From Cryptomeria japonica (taxonomy: Eukaryota > Streptophyta > Pinopsida > Cupressales > Cupressaceae): 64,000 nucleotides of DNA. Made by a program: the position numbers and the translations under genes. The stretch covers positions 609,946,677 to 610,010,676 of the forward strand of contig NC_081405.1 of NCBI RefSeq assembly GCF_030272615.1, written 5' to 3'. The notes below the pieces were generated by a model. The model saw only the letters and a program-made list of their open reading frames with translations, was not told the DNA's origin and did no database searches. Position 1 is the stretch's first letter; each line of letters begins with the position of its first letter. Below, in pieces: positions 10,020 to 22,049 of this stretch.

Positions 10020-11200
10020 GGCTTAAGTTTATGCCATGTCATGGCATAAACGTCCTATTATGGTCCTATTATGTCATGTGATGGTATAAAAGGATCAATT
10101 ATGGACACATTATGCCATGTCATGGCATAATAGGACACATTATTCCATGATGGCATAATATGTCCTATTATGCCATGACATTGCATAATGGGTCCATAGT
10201 TGGTCCTATTATATCATGTCATTGCATAATAGGATCTATTATGCCATCATGGAATAATAGATCCTATTATGCCATGACATTCCATAATAGTCCACCTATT
10301 ATGCCATCATGGCGTAACAAGTCCATAATAGGACCTATTAAGCCACAACATGACATGATTTTCTTGAATTACCAGCTTCATCATCTAATTTATCTCTAAC
10401 ACTGAAACAATGCTAATTCAACATGTTTACTTAGTATGATAGGAGCAATTATAGACCTATTATGCCATGATGGCAAAATAGGTCCTATTATGCCATGACA
10501 TTGCATAATAGGTCCATAGTTGGTCCTATTATATCATTCCATGGCATAATAGGACCTATTATGCCATCATGGCATAATAGGTCCTATTATGCCATGGCAT
10601 TGCATTATAGTCCACCTATTATGCCATCATGGCATAATAGGTCCATAATAGGACCTATTAAGCCACAACATGACATGATTTTTTCGAATTGCCAACTTCG
10701 TCATCTAATTCATCTCCAACACTGAAACTATGTGAATTCAACATGTTTACTTAGTATGATAGAACCAATTATGGATGAATTATGTCGTGATGGCATAATA
10801 GGTCCTATTATGCGATGACATTGCATAATAGGTCCATAGTTGGTCTGGACCTATTATATCATGTCATGGCATAATAGGACCTATGATATCATGAAATTGC
10901 ATAATAGTCCACCTATTATGCCATCATGGCATAACAAGTCCATAATAGGACCTATTAAGCCACAACATGACATGATTTTCTCGAATTACCAACTTCATCA
11001 TCTAATTCATCGCCAACACTGAAGTACTAATTTGACATGTTTACTTAGTATGATAGGACTAATTATGGACCTGTTATGTCATGTCATGGCATAATAGGAC
11101 CTATTATATCATGCCATTGCATAATAGGACCTATTATACCATGATGACATAATAAGTCCTATTATGCCATGACATTGCATAAATAGGTCCATAGTTGGTG
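10020..11200. repeat. Higher-order tandem repeat built from ATGCCATG/CATGGCAT palindromes
   Basis: Three full units and a partial one, with starts at ACATGTTTAC: about 10020-10420, 10421-10740 (320 bp), 10741-11034 (294 bp) and 11035-11200. Each unit is packed with short imperfect palindromes of the form CCTATTATGCCATG / CATGGCATAATAGG. The copy at 10110-10130 is a perfect inverted repeat with 10-base arms around one base. A non-palindromic tail (about 10335-10430 in the first unit) is shared by all units. Frames of 60-79 codons in the repeats are by-products. Confidence 0.9.
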
Positions 11201-11656
11201 TCCTATATTTTTTGGATAGGATTTGTAAAAACTTATAAATATCTTGTGTATCATTTAACATATCCACACCTAAAGGATTTGGTCTTGCATATGGATTATG
11301 TGGACTTGAAATTTTATTTTTGGATTTTTATTTAAATAAATTGTGATTAGATAAACTAAAGGTGTACATCATCAACTAACAATGATGATAAGACCAAAGT
11401 ATCAAAACATATCTTATAATTATAACATATTTTAAATTAAAAAGTATTAATCATCATAGATAAGCAGAATATATAATCAAATATATAATTACCATTAACA
11501 TAATAATGATGATAAGAGAAAAGTTTAAAAATAAATATATTGAATAGAACTTGATTAAAACATAGTTATCTCATTCATAAATTTGACCAATAGCCTCTCA
11601 TTTATGTATATTACACAAAGTGTAATCAGGAAGACCTATCTAAAATAAAATAAATA
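11201..11656. other. A/T-rich spacer, no gene seen
   Basis: Very A/T-rich DNA without coding trace, between the palindromic satellite and the 55-bp repeat that flanks Copia-A. It belongs to the interrupted host element if the reconstruction of that element is right. Confidence 0.5.
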
Positions 11657-11711
11657 GTCTATTTAAATTATAATAATAAAGATTTATATCTCTCAAAATA
11701 CAACATAAAGT
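11657..11711. repeat. Left copy of the 55-bp target duplication of Copia-A
   Basis: Begins GTCTATTTAAATTATAATAA and ends CAACATAAAGT directly before the LTR start at 11712. It matches 32451-32505, directly after the other LTR end, at 54 of 55 positions (one T/G difference). Copia integrases normally make 5-bp duplications. Confidence 0.85.
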
Positions 11712-13181
11712 TGATGAATAATGATGAACAATTTGTACCAAATAGGTACTGAGAGTGGGGGGGTGAATCAATATAGACAAAAAAACTTTCCCTGAACCAG
11801 TTTGACTGCAAAGACTACACTTAACTGGTAAATAGTATCACCGGTCTAAATCAGGGCACTACCGGTAAAACATAGTGAGAATCTGAAAGACATAAACCGG
11901 TAATGCTTAGATCTCCACACAATCTAATATCTCATTTCCACTTCACCCGTATGCATAAACAAGTAATATATCATCAGAAATATAATGACTACTAGTTCAA
12001 CATGCTTTACCACTTGACAAAAAATATTAAAGCATCACATGAAAATCATCACACATGACACACCGATTTTTCACGTGGAAACCAAAATGGGAAAAACCAC
12101 AGTGGGGATGAATACCCACAAGTTGTTCTTTGAACTCTTCTGAAGTCTGCTTTGTTAGCAGCCTAGTATAGTTAAAGACTTTTACATTAGATTCTACTAG
12201 GAACGGATCCTTCTATGGATCACCCAGTTAAGGGATTGCTAAATACCCGGTTAAAGGTTAGAACCCTGTTAAAGTTTACCTCACAAGAGAATTTGAAGAA
12301 CTCATTGAATTGAGTCACCCTGTTAAAGCTACCCGATTAAGGGATTTTCAAACTGCTGAAGTGGTTAGAAATCAACTGGTAATACACTTATCTGATAACA
12401 ACACACAATGCCAAGGCAGATCCTCTTTAGCTCCTTTGCTTCTGCAATCACACTCTGTAGGTATCCACACACTTCTCTGGTCTCGCAAGAATCAAGTATC
12501 TCTTCACTTGGATACACACATAACATTTACCAACAACTTTAAAATGAAAAACATCATCGACCTTATAGGAAATAGATAGGTTGGTAGCATAAACCCTAAA
12601 CCCTAAACATTTAGGTTTAACAATTCAGTCAGTTCAATCCTGGCCGTTAATCATACTACATTGAATAAAATAGTCTTGAACAGATCTCAAGATGTTCTCC
12701 AGCCTTCATTCTATGCCACTTTAGGAAGCTGATAACCCATCTTGCGCTCTCCACCATTTACAAAGACTTCGCATATTTCTGAGGTAGATAGGATCAAACT
12801 TCTTCATGCAAGATCCTCAAGGAAATCCTTCACGTGCACAAGGTTGGTGTGGAAACATGATCTAATCTTCATTACAATGCTAACTCATCAAAAGATGTCA
12901 TCATTTGAATCACACAGGCTTGGAATGCATCAACCGGAAACCCTAAAGCTGAGACTACCAACTGGTAGTCATGCCAAATGAAACTCCAATACAAAAATTC
13001 TCATATACCGGTTCTCATTCCAACATACAGCTTCACTTTTTCACATATACCGGTTCACAACATCATATCGGTTCTCTTGCCAGTTTTCTTACTACAATAT
13101 ACCGGTTCATACTTCAACATATTGACATCAATGACAATATACAATATCATCATGTCATCAAGCTCTGCACATATGACAACA
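11712..13181 (-). repeat. Copia-A 3' LTR
   Basis: 1470 bp, TGATGAATAATG...ACAACA on the + strand. It matches 30959-32450 throughout. On the minus strand it holds a double telomere-like motif (12591-12608) 24 bases upstream of a TATAAGG box (12561-12567). It also has a GTGGAAAC...GGGAAAAACCAC motif at 12075-12107 and a G-run (C-run on the minus strand) close to the LTR end. Confidence 0.9.
12561..12608 (-). promoter_or_regulatory. Telobox plus TATA-like box in the Copia-A LTR
   Basis: Read on the minus strand, two tandem GTTTAGG-type telomere repeats (12608-12591) are followed 24 bases later by TATAAGG (12567-12561). The other Copia-A LTR and both LTRs of the relative at 34.5-41.2 kb have the same pair with small changes, which suggests a selected LTR promoter element. 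No start site can be seen. Confidence 0.5.
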
Positions 13182-13479
13182 ATCTCCCCCTTTGGCATTG
13201 ATGGCAATATACAAAGATATCTCTCTGCTTCACATCTTCTCCCCCTTTGACAACAGTGCCAAAGTGGAGGCACAAACAACTATGTCCCACTATGTTGCTC
13301 CCCCTAAGGAGTAGCATCCTTCAACACACCAATCCCGAAAAAGATTTATTAATGCAATACTTGACTGATGTCGAGAACACACCTTTAGTTCACCTCTTGA
13401 AGGGGAAACACCCCTAATTCACCTCTTAAATAGGTAAATGTTCAGGCTTTGGTAAACGCTTGGTGAATATGTCTGCTAA
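13182..13479 (-). promoter_or_regulatory. Copia-A polypurine tract and 3' untranslated region
   Basis: On the minus strand, GCCAAAGGGGGAGAT (13182-13196) directly abuts the LTR, the proper place for the plus-strand primer. A second AAAGGGGGAGA copy lies at about 13230-13242. No coding sequence is seen between here and the RNase H end. Confidence 0.75.
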
Positions 13480-13950
13480 CTACTCCTTACTAGAAACATG
13501 TTCCAATGCAACCTCTTTGTTCTGAACCTTCTCCCTCAAGAAATGATACTGGATCTTGAAGTGCTTAGTTCTAGCATGCAAAACTGGATTCTTGGAAATA
13601 TTAATTGCACTTGTTTTGTCACAGAATATACTCACTAGTTCAGATTTGGGAACTTTGAAACCACTTAATAGATGCTTCATCCAAATTGTCTGAGTGCAGT
13701 TCATAAATGCTGCAACATATTCCTCTTCTGCTATAGACTAAGAGATACAACTTTGCTTCTTACTCATCCATGAGACTAGTCTACCAGCAAGAAATAATGC
13801 ACCAACGGTTGTGCTCTTCGAGTCATCCACATTACCAGCCCAATCAGCATCTGTAAACACTTTCAGGTTGAAATCATTACTGTATGGATACCACAATCCA
13901 TAGTCAATAGTTCCCATCAAATATCTAGGAATCCGTTTGACTGCTACCAA
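13480..13950 (-). pseudogene. Copia-A RNase H
   Basis: C-terminal pol domain, in two same-strand parts. 13950-13738 has 'LKVFTDADWAGNVDDSKSTT' and 'SWMSKKQSCIS', carrying the first catalytic aspartate. 13704-13480 has 'MNCTQTIWMKHLLSGF', 'SIFCDKTSAINISKNPVLHARTKH' and 'FLREKVQNKEVALEHVSSKE'. A stop and small changes separate them. The acidic S-E-A-E-Y region expected between the two parts is damaged. Confidence 0.85.
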
Positions 13951-14900
13951 TTAGGATTCTCTTGGACTTTTCTGGAACCATGCAATAATGGCCACTACAT
14001 GTGCAATGTTTGGTCTGCTATGTACTCCATAGTACAACTTACCAATCATTGATCGGTATTCCTTCTCATTCACCACCACTGAGTCATCCTCTTTTGACAA
14101 TTTACAACCGGCCACCATCGATGTACCAACCAGCTTGTTGTCTTGCATGCCAAAGGTCTTCAACAACTCTTTGACATATTTGGACTGAGTGATAAAGATA
14201 CCATCTTTCATTAGTTGAATTTGTAGTCCAATGAAGAACTTAATCTCCCCTATAAGTGACATCTCAAATTCCTTCTTTATCTCATCTACAAAATCATGAC
14301 TCATCTTGTCATCTCGACCAAAAATTATGTCATCAACAAATACTTCACAGATCAAAATCTGATCTCCTTCTGACTTCCAATAGATATTACTATCTTCATT
14401 TGTTCTTTCAAATCCAATCTTCACAAGATGGGAGTGTAAGCATTCATACCATGTTATAGGTTCCTGCTTCAATCCATACAAGGCTTTATGTACCCTACAC
14501 ACCATGTCACTATCTTCTGATAGGGAAAACCCATCTGGTTGCTCTATATACACCTCCTCTTCAAGTATAACATTTAGGAATGCAGATTTAACATCCATTT
14601 TATATACTTTGAATACCTTGAAGGCTGCATATGCAAGAAGCATATGAACTCCTTCCAATATAGCTACTGGAGCAAAGGTTTCTCCATAGTCTTCTCCTTC
14701 TTCTTGAGCATATCCCTTACACACAAGTCTGGCTTTGTTTCTTACCACTGTGCCATCTTCATTCATCTTATTTTTGAAAACCCATTTGGTGCCAATGACA
14801 TTTTTATGCTTAGGTCGGGGTACCAGACACTATGTACCATTCTTTTCTATTTGGTCAAGTTCCTCTTCCATTGCTTTGATCCAGTCTTCATCTTTATGTG
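13951..14900 (-). pseudogene. Copia-A reverse transcriptase
   Basis: The longest open stretch of Copia-A, 271 codons (14766-13951). In order: [68 protein letters not shown], the catalytic FVDD ([11 protein letters not shown]) and the tail [22 protein letters not shown] is normally invariant, so 'EPIT' is a change. Codons upstream of the internal ATG continue the N-terminal lead (KWVFKNK). Confidence 0.9.
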
Positions 14901-15249
14901 CCTCTTTAAAAGTTTTAGGCTCAAATTCAGAGATCATGCAAGAGTTTTCTCTGACCTTTCTTCTTGTAAGAATTCTTGTATCCTTATCTCCTATGATCTG
15001 CTTTGGATCATGATTCAGCTTTACATACCTAGGAATGATCTTAGTTGTTTCATCTTTCTTTTCTTCTTCATCCTCATCTTCATCAACATCAGCATCTACC
15101 GATTTAGGAGCACTGTTTCTAGTACTAGGCTATTTTGCAACTGGTTCCCAGAAGGTTACAACCGATTCATCTACCACTTACTCACTGTCAGTTTCCTCAA
15201 GTTTCTCAAAGGTTTCATCAACTCTAACATTGATACTTTCAACAATTCT

Positions 15250-16170
15250 CTAAGTCCTATTGTTGAAACATTTGAGAGCTTTTCTCTTGGTGGAATACCC
15301 TAGGAATATTCCCTCATCATATTTTGCATCAAACTTGCTCTGGTGTTCACTCCTCTTGATATAACAATTGCTACCAAACACTCTGAAGTATCTTACTACA
15401 AGAGTCTTACTCGTCCAATACTCATAAGGTGTTGTATCATTACCTTTCTTGATGAGTACCCGATTCATTGTGTAGACTGCAGTGCTCACCACTTCTCTCC
15501 AAAAAGTGTGAGCAACTTTCCCTTGAATTAGCATGGTTTTGGCTGTTTCAACTACAGTCCGGTTGTTGCTCTCTGCTAGGAAATTCTATTGTGGAGTCTG
15601 GGGGGCAGATAATTTCCTCTTGATGCTATTTTCTTCACAATACTTATTGAAATCACTAGAAGTGAACTCACCTTCTTCATCAGTTCTAAGGCATGTGATT
15701 CTCTTACCACTTTCTTTTTCAACTAGTGCTCTGAAGGATTTGAACTTTCCAAAAGCTTCATACTTCTCGTTCAAGAATGTGACCCACATCATTCCTAAGA
15801 AATCATCAGTGAGAATCATAAAGTACTTATCTCCCTACACACTCCTAGTTTTCATAGGACCACACAAATCAGTATGCACAAGATCAAGTAAATTGTCTGC
15901 AGTGAAAGATTTACCTTTGAAGGTTGAGGAAGACATTTTCCCCAGTTGACACTCTCTACACACAAGATTCTTTGGTTTGCTCAGCATAGGCAATCCTCTA
16001 GCTGCCTTGATCTTACTAGTGTGCACAATATTATCAAAGTTTACATGGCAGAGTCTCCTATGCCATATCCAACTATCATCAAACTTAGCCATTAGACATG
16101 TACTAATATTTGCATTCAGCTGAAAATAAGTTACCTCTGGTTTGCATACTAGTGGCCATAAGTTCACCAC
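15250..16170 (-). pseudogene. Copia-A integrase
   Basis: The zinc-binding N-terminus is present (WHRRLCHVNFDNI ... CRECQLG). The core has aspartates in 'VHTDLCGPM' and 'RTDEEGEF' and a decayed glutamate region after 'SAPQTPQ*N', where a TAG replaces the second glutamine of the copia motif TPQQNG. The C-terminal part 'YFRVFGSNCYIKRSEHQSKFD' and 'GIFLGYSTKRKALKCFNN' is in frame at 15534-15250. There are two or three stops. Confidence 0.88.
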
Positions 16171-16354
16171 TCTTTCCTTTTATTTTGCACACTCCATCTT
16201 TGAATTCCAGAGTGAGTCCATTATCATTCAACTGGGAAACACTCAAATGGTTGTGTCTGAGACCTTCTACCTAATACACATTATCAGCACTGCTTTTTCC
16301 ATTTAGAGAGATGGACCCTCTGCCTTTTACCATACATGGTGCATCATTACCAAA

Positions 16355-16826
16355 TCAGACCACACCACCATCATACTCTTCCAGAGATAGATACTTACTC
16401 TGGTAACCAGTCATGTGGTGAGAACAACCACTGTCAATAATCCATTCATTGGAATTATCAAAGTGGGAGACAAGAGCCTTCTTATCTAACACATCTTCCT
16501 TAACTGCTACAAACACAATGTCTTCACTTTCTTCATCTTTTGATTCCTCATCAGTGACACCTTCATCAACTGCTACAAAACAATTTCTCTTGTTTCCTCC
16601 TTTGAACTTCTCAAACTTCTCCAGTTTGTCCTTATTATCACCATTAGGACAATTTACAACAATGTGTCCTATCCTATTGCAAGAAAATAATTTCAAAGGG
16701 AGCTTACCTTTGTATTTACTATCTCCCTTAGGAAGTCTCTTGGCAAGAAGAGCTTCAAATTCCATTAGGATCTCCTCATCATCCATTTCTCTACTTTATC
16801 TTGGTTCACAACTCATACTACCTTCT
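16355..16826 (-). pseudogene. Copia-A gag 3' part and protease start
   Basis: Continues the gag interrupted at 30230. It starts with a decayed 'CEPR*SREMDDEEILMEFEALLAKRL', then a nucleocapsid knuckle 'LFSCNRIGHIVVNC' whose first cysteine is lost. An acidic linker precedes the protease start 'WIIDSGCSHHMTG', with the catalytic D-S-G intact. The frame closes at 16355. Confidence 0.85.
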
Positions 16827-19363
16827 TGTTGGTATGTTGGTATGGTTTTGTCATTGATGTCAACACCTACTAAACCTTATCAACTCTGGCACTTTGGAGA
16901 ATCAGCAACATTCACCGGCAAGCAAATGACTCATGCACAGTCACCGGTATCTAGTACATGAGCAAGATATAATGATCACTGACACTTGGAATGGCATAAA
17001 AAACACTTGGTTATGTTGAAGACATCGTTTGGACACTTTGTCTTTAAGATTTGTTTATTGGCATATTCGTATTAGCATATTTGTTGTTACCGGCAAATAG
17101 GTCCAGGTTATACACCAGCGGGTTTATCTTTCCCAAATCAGCATGGCATGCTATGGAGATGATTTATTATTGTTGTAAATGCATTAAGAAGACATGTTGA
17201 ATCAGTTATTGCATCAGGCATTAATTTATTTGTAAATTGATTTTATTGTAATGTCTTTTAGAGCCAACCTACTAAAATTGGTCCTAGGTTATGATATAAA
17301 TGTAAGATCTTATTTGTAAGATTGAATGTGGAATGCGAAAAAGGATTGTGTGAAGGTATATGTGAGAAAAGAAGAGCTATACATGCAAACATCATTTGAA
17401 GGTGAAGCAAGGTTTTTGTGAAAGCATATCAAAACTACACCGGTACTGAATCCGATATATGAAGATGTTATTTTGAGCAGTACATCCTTATTAGATTTAA
17501 CCATCCAATTGTAGTCAGTGTGACTCCTATTTTATGTTTGAGTAGTGAGCTCTAAGCACTTGGCCTTTCTACATGTGCAGACCCCATTTGTATACACTTA
17601 CTATCCATAGTCGTATCATCTAATTGTGGGTAAGGTTTCTCACCATGGTTTTTCCCCTTATAGGGTTTCCACGTACAAATATTGGTGTTATGTGTTGTGG
17701 ATGACTTGTTCCTTTTGTTTCATGCATCAATCCTTACCGGTATTGCAATTAACTGATAAACTATCTACCGATATAAAAGACTGGTTTACCAGCATTGAAC
17801 ATTATGATAGTTCTGATACTTAATATAAGTACAGATCCAATAGCCAACAACATGAGAGGGAGGGGTGAATCATACAAACTTAATCATCCATAAAAACATC
17901 AGATTCAACCTTGGTAACAAATATATCAGTCATATAACCAAAAATTGTCAAACATGCAAACTCAAAAGCATATGAACAATATAAACCTCATAACAACAGA
18001 TTTAAAGTGGAAACCCAAATAGGAAAAAACCACTGTGGGATTTCGAACCCACTAAGAAATATACTCTTCTAGAGTATGCTCGGTTAAAAGCAAATCCTGT
18101 TAAAGATTACAAACACATTGCTAGATGTGACCTGGTTAAGGGATTTCCCTTAGATCTGTTAGGATCTTCACTTTGTTAGAAGTGACCTTGTCAAAGGATT
18201 TCAAACACTCAATCAGAATGTCACCTTGTTAGAGGATTTGCATATAAGACTGTTAAGTCCACTCGGTTAAGAGATTTCCTGTCACTTTCACAAAATAACA
18301 ATAATACAATCTATCTACAACTTCACATCTAAAATGCTAAAGCAGATTCCTATTTGTTCAATACAATCTAGACATAGAACTAATCTTGTCTATCTACTGG
18401 GCATCAATACTCTGTTATTCTAACAGGTCTTCAAGCTTCTGTGCTCGGTAATCACTATGTAGCATCCCTATGCATACACTTGCCCGCATACATTGTTTAT
18501 CAATAGTTTCCTATTTATAAACAATCTTCTAACCACTTAATCTCCTTGATCACATTTCCCATGATCAATCATAGCCATCAGATCTTCAATCTTGTCTAGG
18601 TTCATTGTATCTTTCGATCTGAAAACATTTTACCCCACCTTGGAACTTGCACATTCACCTTGGAACTTGTGTTAGGGTAATGCAGTTCAATCTGAGCTGT
18701 AGATCTTCTTGCCGACTTTCCATTGCCTTAGATTTGTTTAACAAACTTCTTTCATAGCTTACCAATCATTGATCTTCTCCAGCTCATCAGCTTCTTTCAT
18801 TAAATATCACATGTAAACATTTAATGCATTCTGTTATAGCTTAGTTACAACTCGGTGAATACTAAACTTCACTCGGTAGACATTCTGTCTTCATTAACCG
18901 ACTGTGATAACCTTAGGGTTTACCGACTAGGTTCTTTGCTTGATAACATAGTATAGTATTAACCTTTACATTTTACAACATATGTATGATGTTAAAACAA
19001 TCTAAAACATCAAGATCTCATCATTGTCTAACTTGGTAGTAGTTGCCCATTGAATAACTTATCCCCTTATTCATCATATTCTTTCCTATGTCTTTACCGA
19101 CTTCTTTATAATCTTCATATCATATTTCTTAAGATATGGCAACATCATATTGAATTAGAATATCAATTTCTTGATATCAATGACAAAATAGTAATATCAA
19201 GATAGTAAAACATCTTTAATCAGTTATGTCCATAATCATCAACAACCTTCTCAATATCCTTATAATGTAATATTGCCAACACATTAGGTTGTTTTTGTTT
19301 TGAATTTATTAGGAAACTGATTCACCCCCCTCCCCCCCTATCATTTGCCTATGGGACCTAACA
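16827..19363 (+). repeat. Copia-B first LTR, split by a solo LTR
   Basis: The LTR parts are 16827-17804 and 19287-19363, about 1055 bp together. Start TGTTGGTATG, end CCTAACA. It carries a TATAAAT at 17295-17301, the CCATGGTTTTTCCC...GGGTTTCCAC motif at 17641-17673 and a C-run near the end. The interruption is described separately. Confidence 0.9.
17805..19281 (-). mobile_element. Solo LTR of another copia family in a Copia-B LTR
   Basis: 1477 bp, TGATAG...CCAACA, flanked by perfect CATTA repeats (17800-17804 and 19282-19286). Removing it and one repeat restores the Copia-B LTR as seen in the other two copies. Orientation is taken from the G-rich AGAGGGAGGGGTG near the left end and GTGGAAACCC (18007), both of which run opposite to Copia-B. 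It contains several spaced GGTTAAGGGATTT-like words. No coding sequence is seen. Confidence 0.9.
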
Positions 19364-19365
19364 AT

Positions 19366-19378
19366 TGGTATCAGAGCC
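19366..19378 (+). promoter_or_regulatory. Primer-binding site of Copia-B copy 1
   Basis: TGGTATCAGAGCC, a perfect match to the initiator tRNA-Met site, two bases after the LTR end. The equivalent site in copy 2 (24956-24967) has one change (TGGTATCAAAGC). Confidence 0.9.
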
Positions 19379-19420
19379 TAGTCCTCTTTTTGTAGAAGTT
19401 TAACAGCTTGAGGAGATCCA

Positions 19421-20407
19421 ATGTCTATTAACTATTTCAGGAAGGACAATCCTAAACTTGATGGAACCAACTATGTCATATGGAAGATCAAAATGGAGAC
19501 ACATTTAAATTGCATTGGAAAGGACATCTAGGAAGTTACAAAGAATGGCTATAGTGCTCCTACTCCTAGTCAGCCTAATCCACCCACCTTGGGAAAAGAT
19601 GAAAAAAATGATTGCAAAGCAAGAGAAGCACTTTCAAGTGCATTAACAGATCAGAAAATCATGGGATTATTAGATAGACCAACTGCTCATGCTATTTGGG
19701 ATCATTTGGAAACACTGAATGAAGGAGATTCCATAGTCAAAATGGCAAAACTTGAAAGCTTCCGGGTCAGTTATGAAAATCTAAAAATGGAAGAAGATGA
19801 AACGATTTCTTCTTTTATGGAAAGAGTTAATGAAATTGTTTTGGGTATTAAATGTTGTGGAGGAATCTTAAGTGAAGATGAAATTGTTTCAAAATATTTA
19901 AGAGGATTGCCACTGGAATATAAAATGAAGCTTACTACTATAAATGAGTTACGAACAATGCCTAATACATCAGTAACTAGGGATACACTGATTGGTAAAC
20001 TCTTAGCTTTTGAAATTGAGAAATTTGGTCCTATTGCTACTATAAAGATAGATTTAGCTTTTAGGTCATCAACATCATCTGCAGTAGCATTTGACAAATC
20101 TGATTGGAAAGCCTTTTTTGCAAGAGAACTTGAGGAAAGCAGGAGAGAAAATGAAGAACTTGAAGAACTTGAAGCACTATTTCCAAGAAAAATGCCTAAA
20201 GGCCCAGTAGGAAGTAAGTATGAAGGTAAAGCGCCCTTTAAATGCTTTAACTATAATAAGATTGGTCATATGGCTTCTAGATGCCCTAATAGACATGCTA
20301 GACTAAGAGAAGAAGCTAGAAGAACATACAAGCTAACCCTGAATATCAGAGATACAGATTTAAGAAGAATAAAGACAAATCTTGTTATCTTGTTGATGAA
20401 GGAGTGA
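19421..20407 (+). pseudogene. Copia-B copy 1 gag
   Basis: Starts MSINYFRKDNPKLDGTNYVI, the usual start of copia gag (UBN2-type capsid). One TAG near 19530 replaces a tryptophan that copy 2 keeps (DIWEV). From 19589 it is open for 272 codons. The nucleocapsid knuckle reads CFNYNKIGHMASRC: the second cysteine is tyrosine. The frame is lost at 20407 by a shift, and the acidic linker continues in another frame. Confidence 0.9.
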
Positions 20408-21810
20408 CTGATGATTCTGATGAGGATCTGACAGACAATGGATGGGTTTTTGTTGCTATAACAAAAGACGAACCGACACCTACCATTTAACTGGTAGAAC
20501 TGTCCCTGGCGGCTAAAATTGAAGTTAAGGATCAATGGATCATTGATTCAAGATGCTCACATCATATGACTAGAGATAAAAGTAAATTATTGAACTTTCA
20601 AGAATATAATGGAGGCTTAATGAGATTTGGAGATGATAAAGTTGGTTTGATCAAAGCTACATGTACAATATCTCTTGATGGTAAGCATAATACTGACAAT
20701 GTTTACTATGTTGAAAATTTAAATCATAATCTCTTAAGTGTTGGTCAATTAGTTGAGAAAGGGCTTCAACTACAATTCAAGAATGGAAAATGCAAAATCA
20801 TGAATAGAACTAGTTTGGAAATTGCAACCGGTAATCAAACTAGAGGTAATATCTTTCATTTGAATAACAGTGAAAAGACATGCTTGATTGCACATATTGA
20901 TGAAAGTTGGCTATGGCATAAGGGACTCTATCATGTAAATTTTGATTGCATGGTAAAAATCAGTACTACTAAGGCAGTTAGGGATTTACCTAAAATTGTC
21001 AAACCTCACAATACAGTATGTAAGGAATGTCAATTTGGAAAACAATTTAGAGCTACTTTTAAAAGTATTCTAGAAAAATCAAATAATGCTCTTGACTTAA
21101 TCCATACAGATTTATGTGGTCCAGCTAGAACTAAAATTTTGTGAGGTCATATATATTTCATGCTAATCATTGATGACTACTCTAGAATGTGTTGGGTTAC
21201 TTTTCTTAGAGAAAAATCAGAAGCACTTGTGAAGTTCAAATTGTTCAAAGCAATGGTAGAGAATGAAACCTGTAAGAAAATCAAATGTCTGAGATCAGAT
21301 CAAGGAGGAGAATTTACATCTAAGGAATTTAATACATTCTATGAAGTAAATGGAATTAGAAGACAGCTATCAGCACCCCAGACACCACAATAGAATGGAG
21401 TTGTTGAAAGGAAAAATAGAACTACCTTGGATGCAACAAGACGCATGTTATCTGAAGAAAATCTACCACATGTGTATTGGAGAGAGGCAATAAGTACAAC
21501 TGTCTATAAATTCAACAAAGTTCGCATCAAAGGTGAAATCGGTAAGACCCCTCATGAACTATGGTTTGGTATTACTCCTACTCTTAAATATTTGGAAGTA
21601 AATGCTATATTAGAAGAGATGAGTATATTGGCAAATTTAATCGTAGAAGTGATGAAGGCATATAGATGTTTTAACAAAAGATTGCAGAAAATTGTTGAAA
21701 GTAGAAATGTGAAGATTAATGAACAATTCAGAGGAAATTCAAGGTACATAGACTCTGAACCGATAGCAGAGATTCTAACAAATGTACCCACATCGAACCA
21801 CCGGTAAAAA
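20408..21810 (+). pseudogene. Copia-B copy 1 protease and integrase
   Basis: Protease start 'WIIDSRCSHHMT' (about 20536) has arginine where the catalytic motif D-S-G needs glycine. 20566-21144 carries the integrase zinc-binding part (WLWHKGLYHVNFD ... CKECQFG), and 'IHTDLCGPAR' and 'RSDQGGEF' carry the two aspartates. The second glutamine of TPQQNG is a TAG, followed by 'NGVVERKNRTT' with the glutamate. Near 21655 about 33 bp present in copy 2 are missing, which shifts the frame of the C-terminal segment. Confidence 0.88.
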
Positions 21811-22049
21811 ATGAAGATCCAGTTACACCGGTATCATCTGACAATTCCACAGTAACTAAGAGACAACAACAAATGAAGACACCCCGGTACATAAGACTGA
21901 ATCACTCTAAAGATCAGATAATTGGAAACAAGTATAAAGGAGTTATGACAAGAGGAAGATTGGCAAATGAAGAGGTGTGTCTTATTTCTCAGATTGAACC
22001 ATCATCATTTAATGAGGCATGTGAAGATAAACATTGGATTAAAGCTATG

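Noticed and set aside
10160-11022. Three similar frames of 60-79 codons (10160-10399, 10495-10725, 10840-11022)
   Set aside because: They are translations of the palindromic satellite and repeat only because the DNA does. No start context or conserved domain.
14644-15949. Long + strand frames opposite Copia-A pol (14644-15303, 15533-15949)
   Set aside because: Antisense shadows of RT and integrase, rich in Ser/Phe/Leu as expected from reversed codons.
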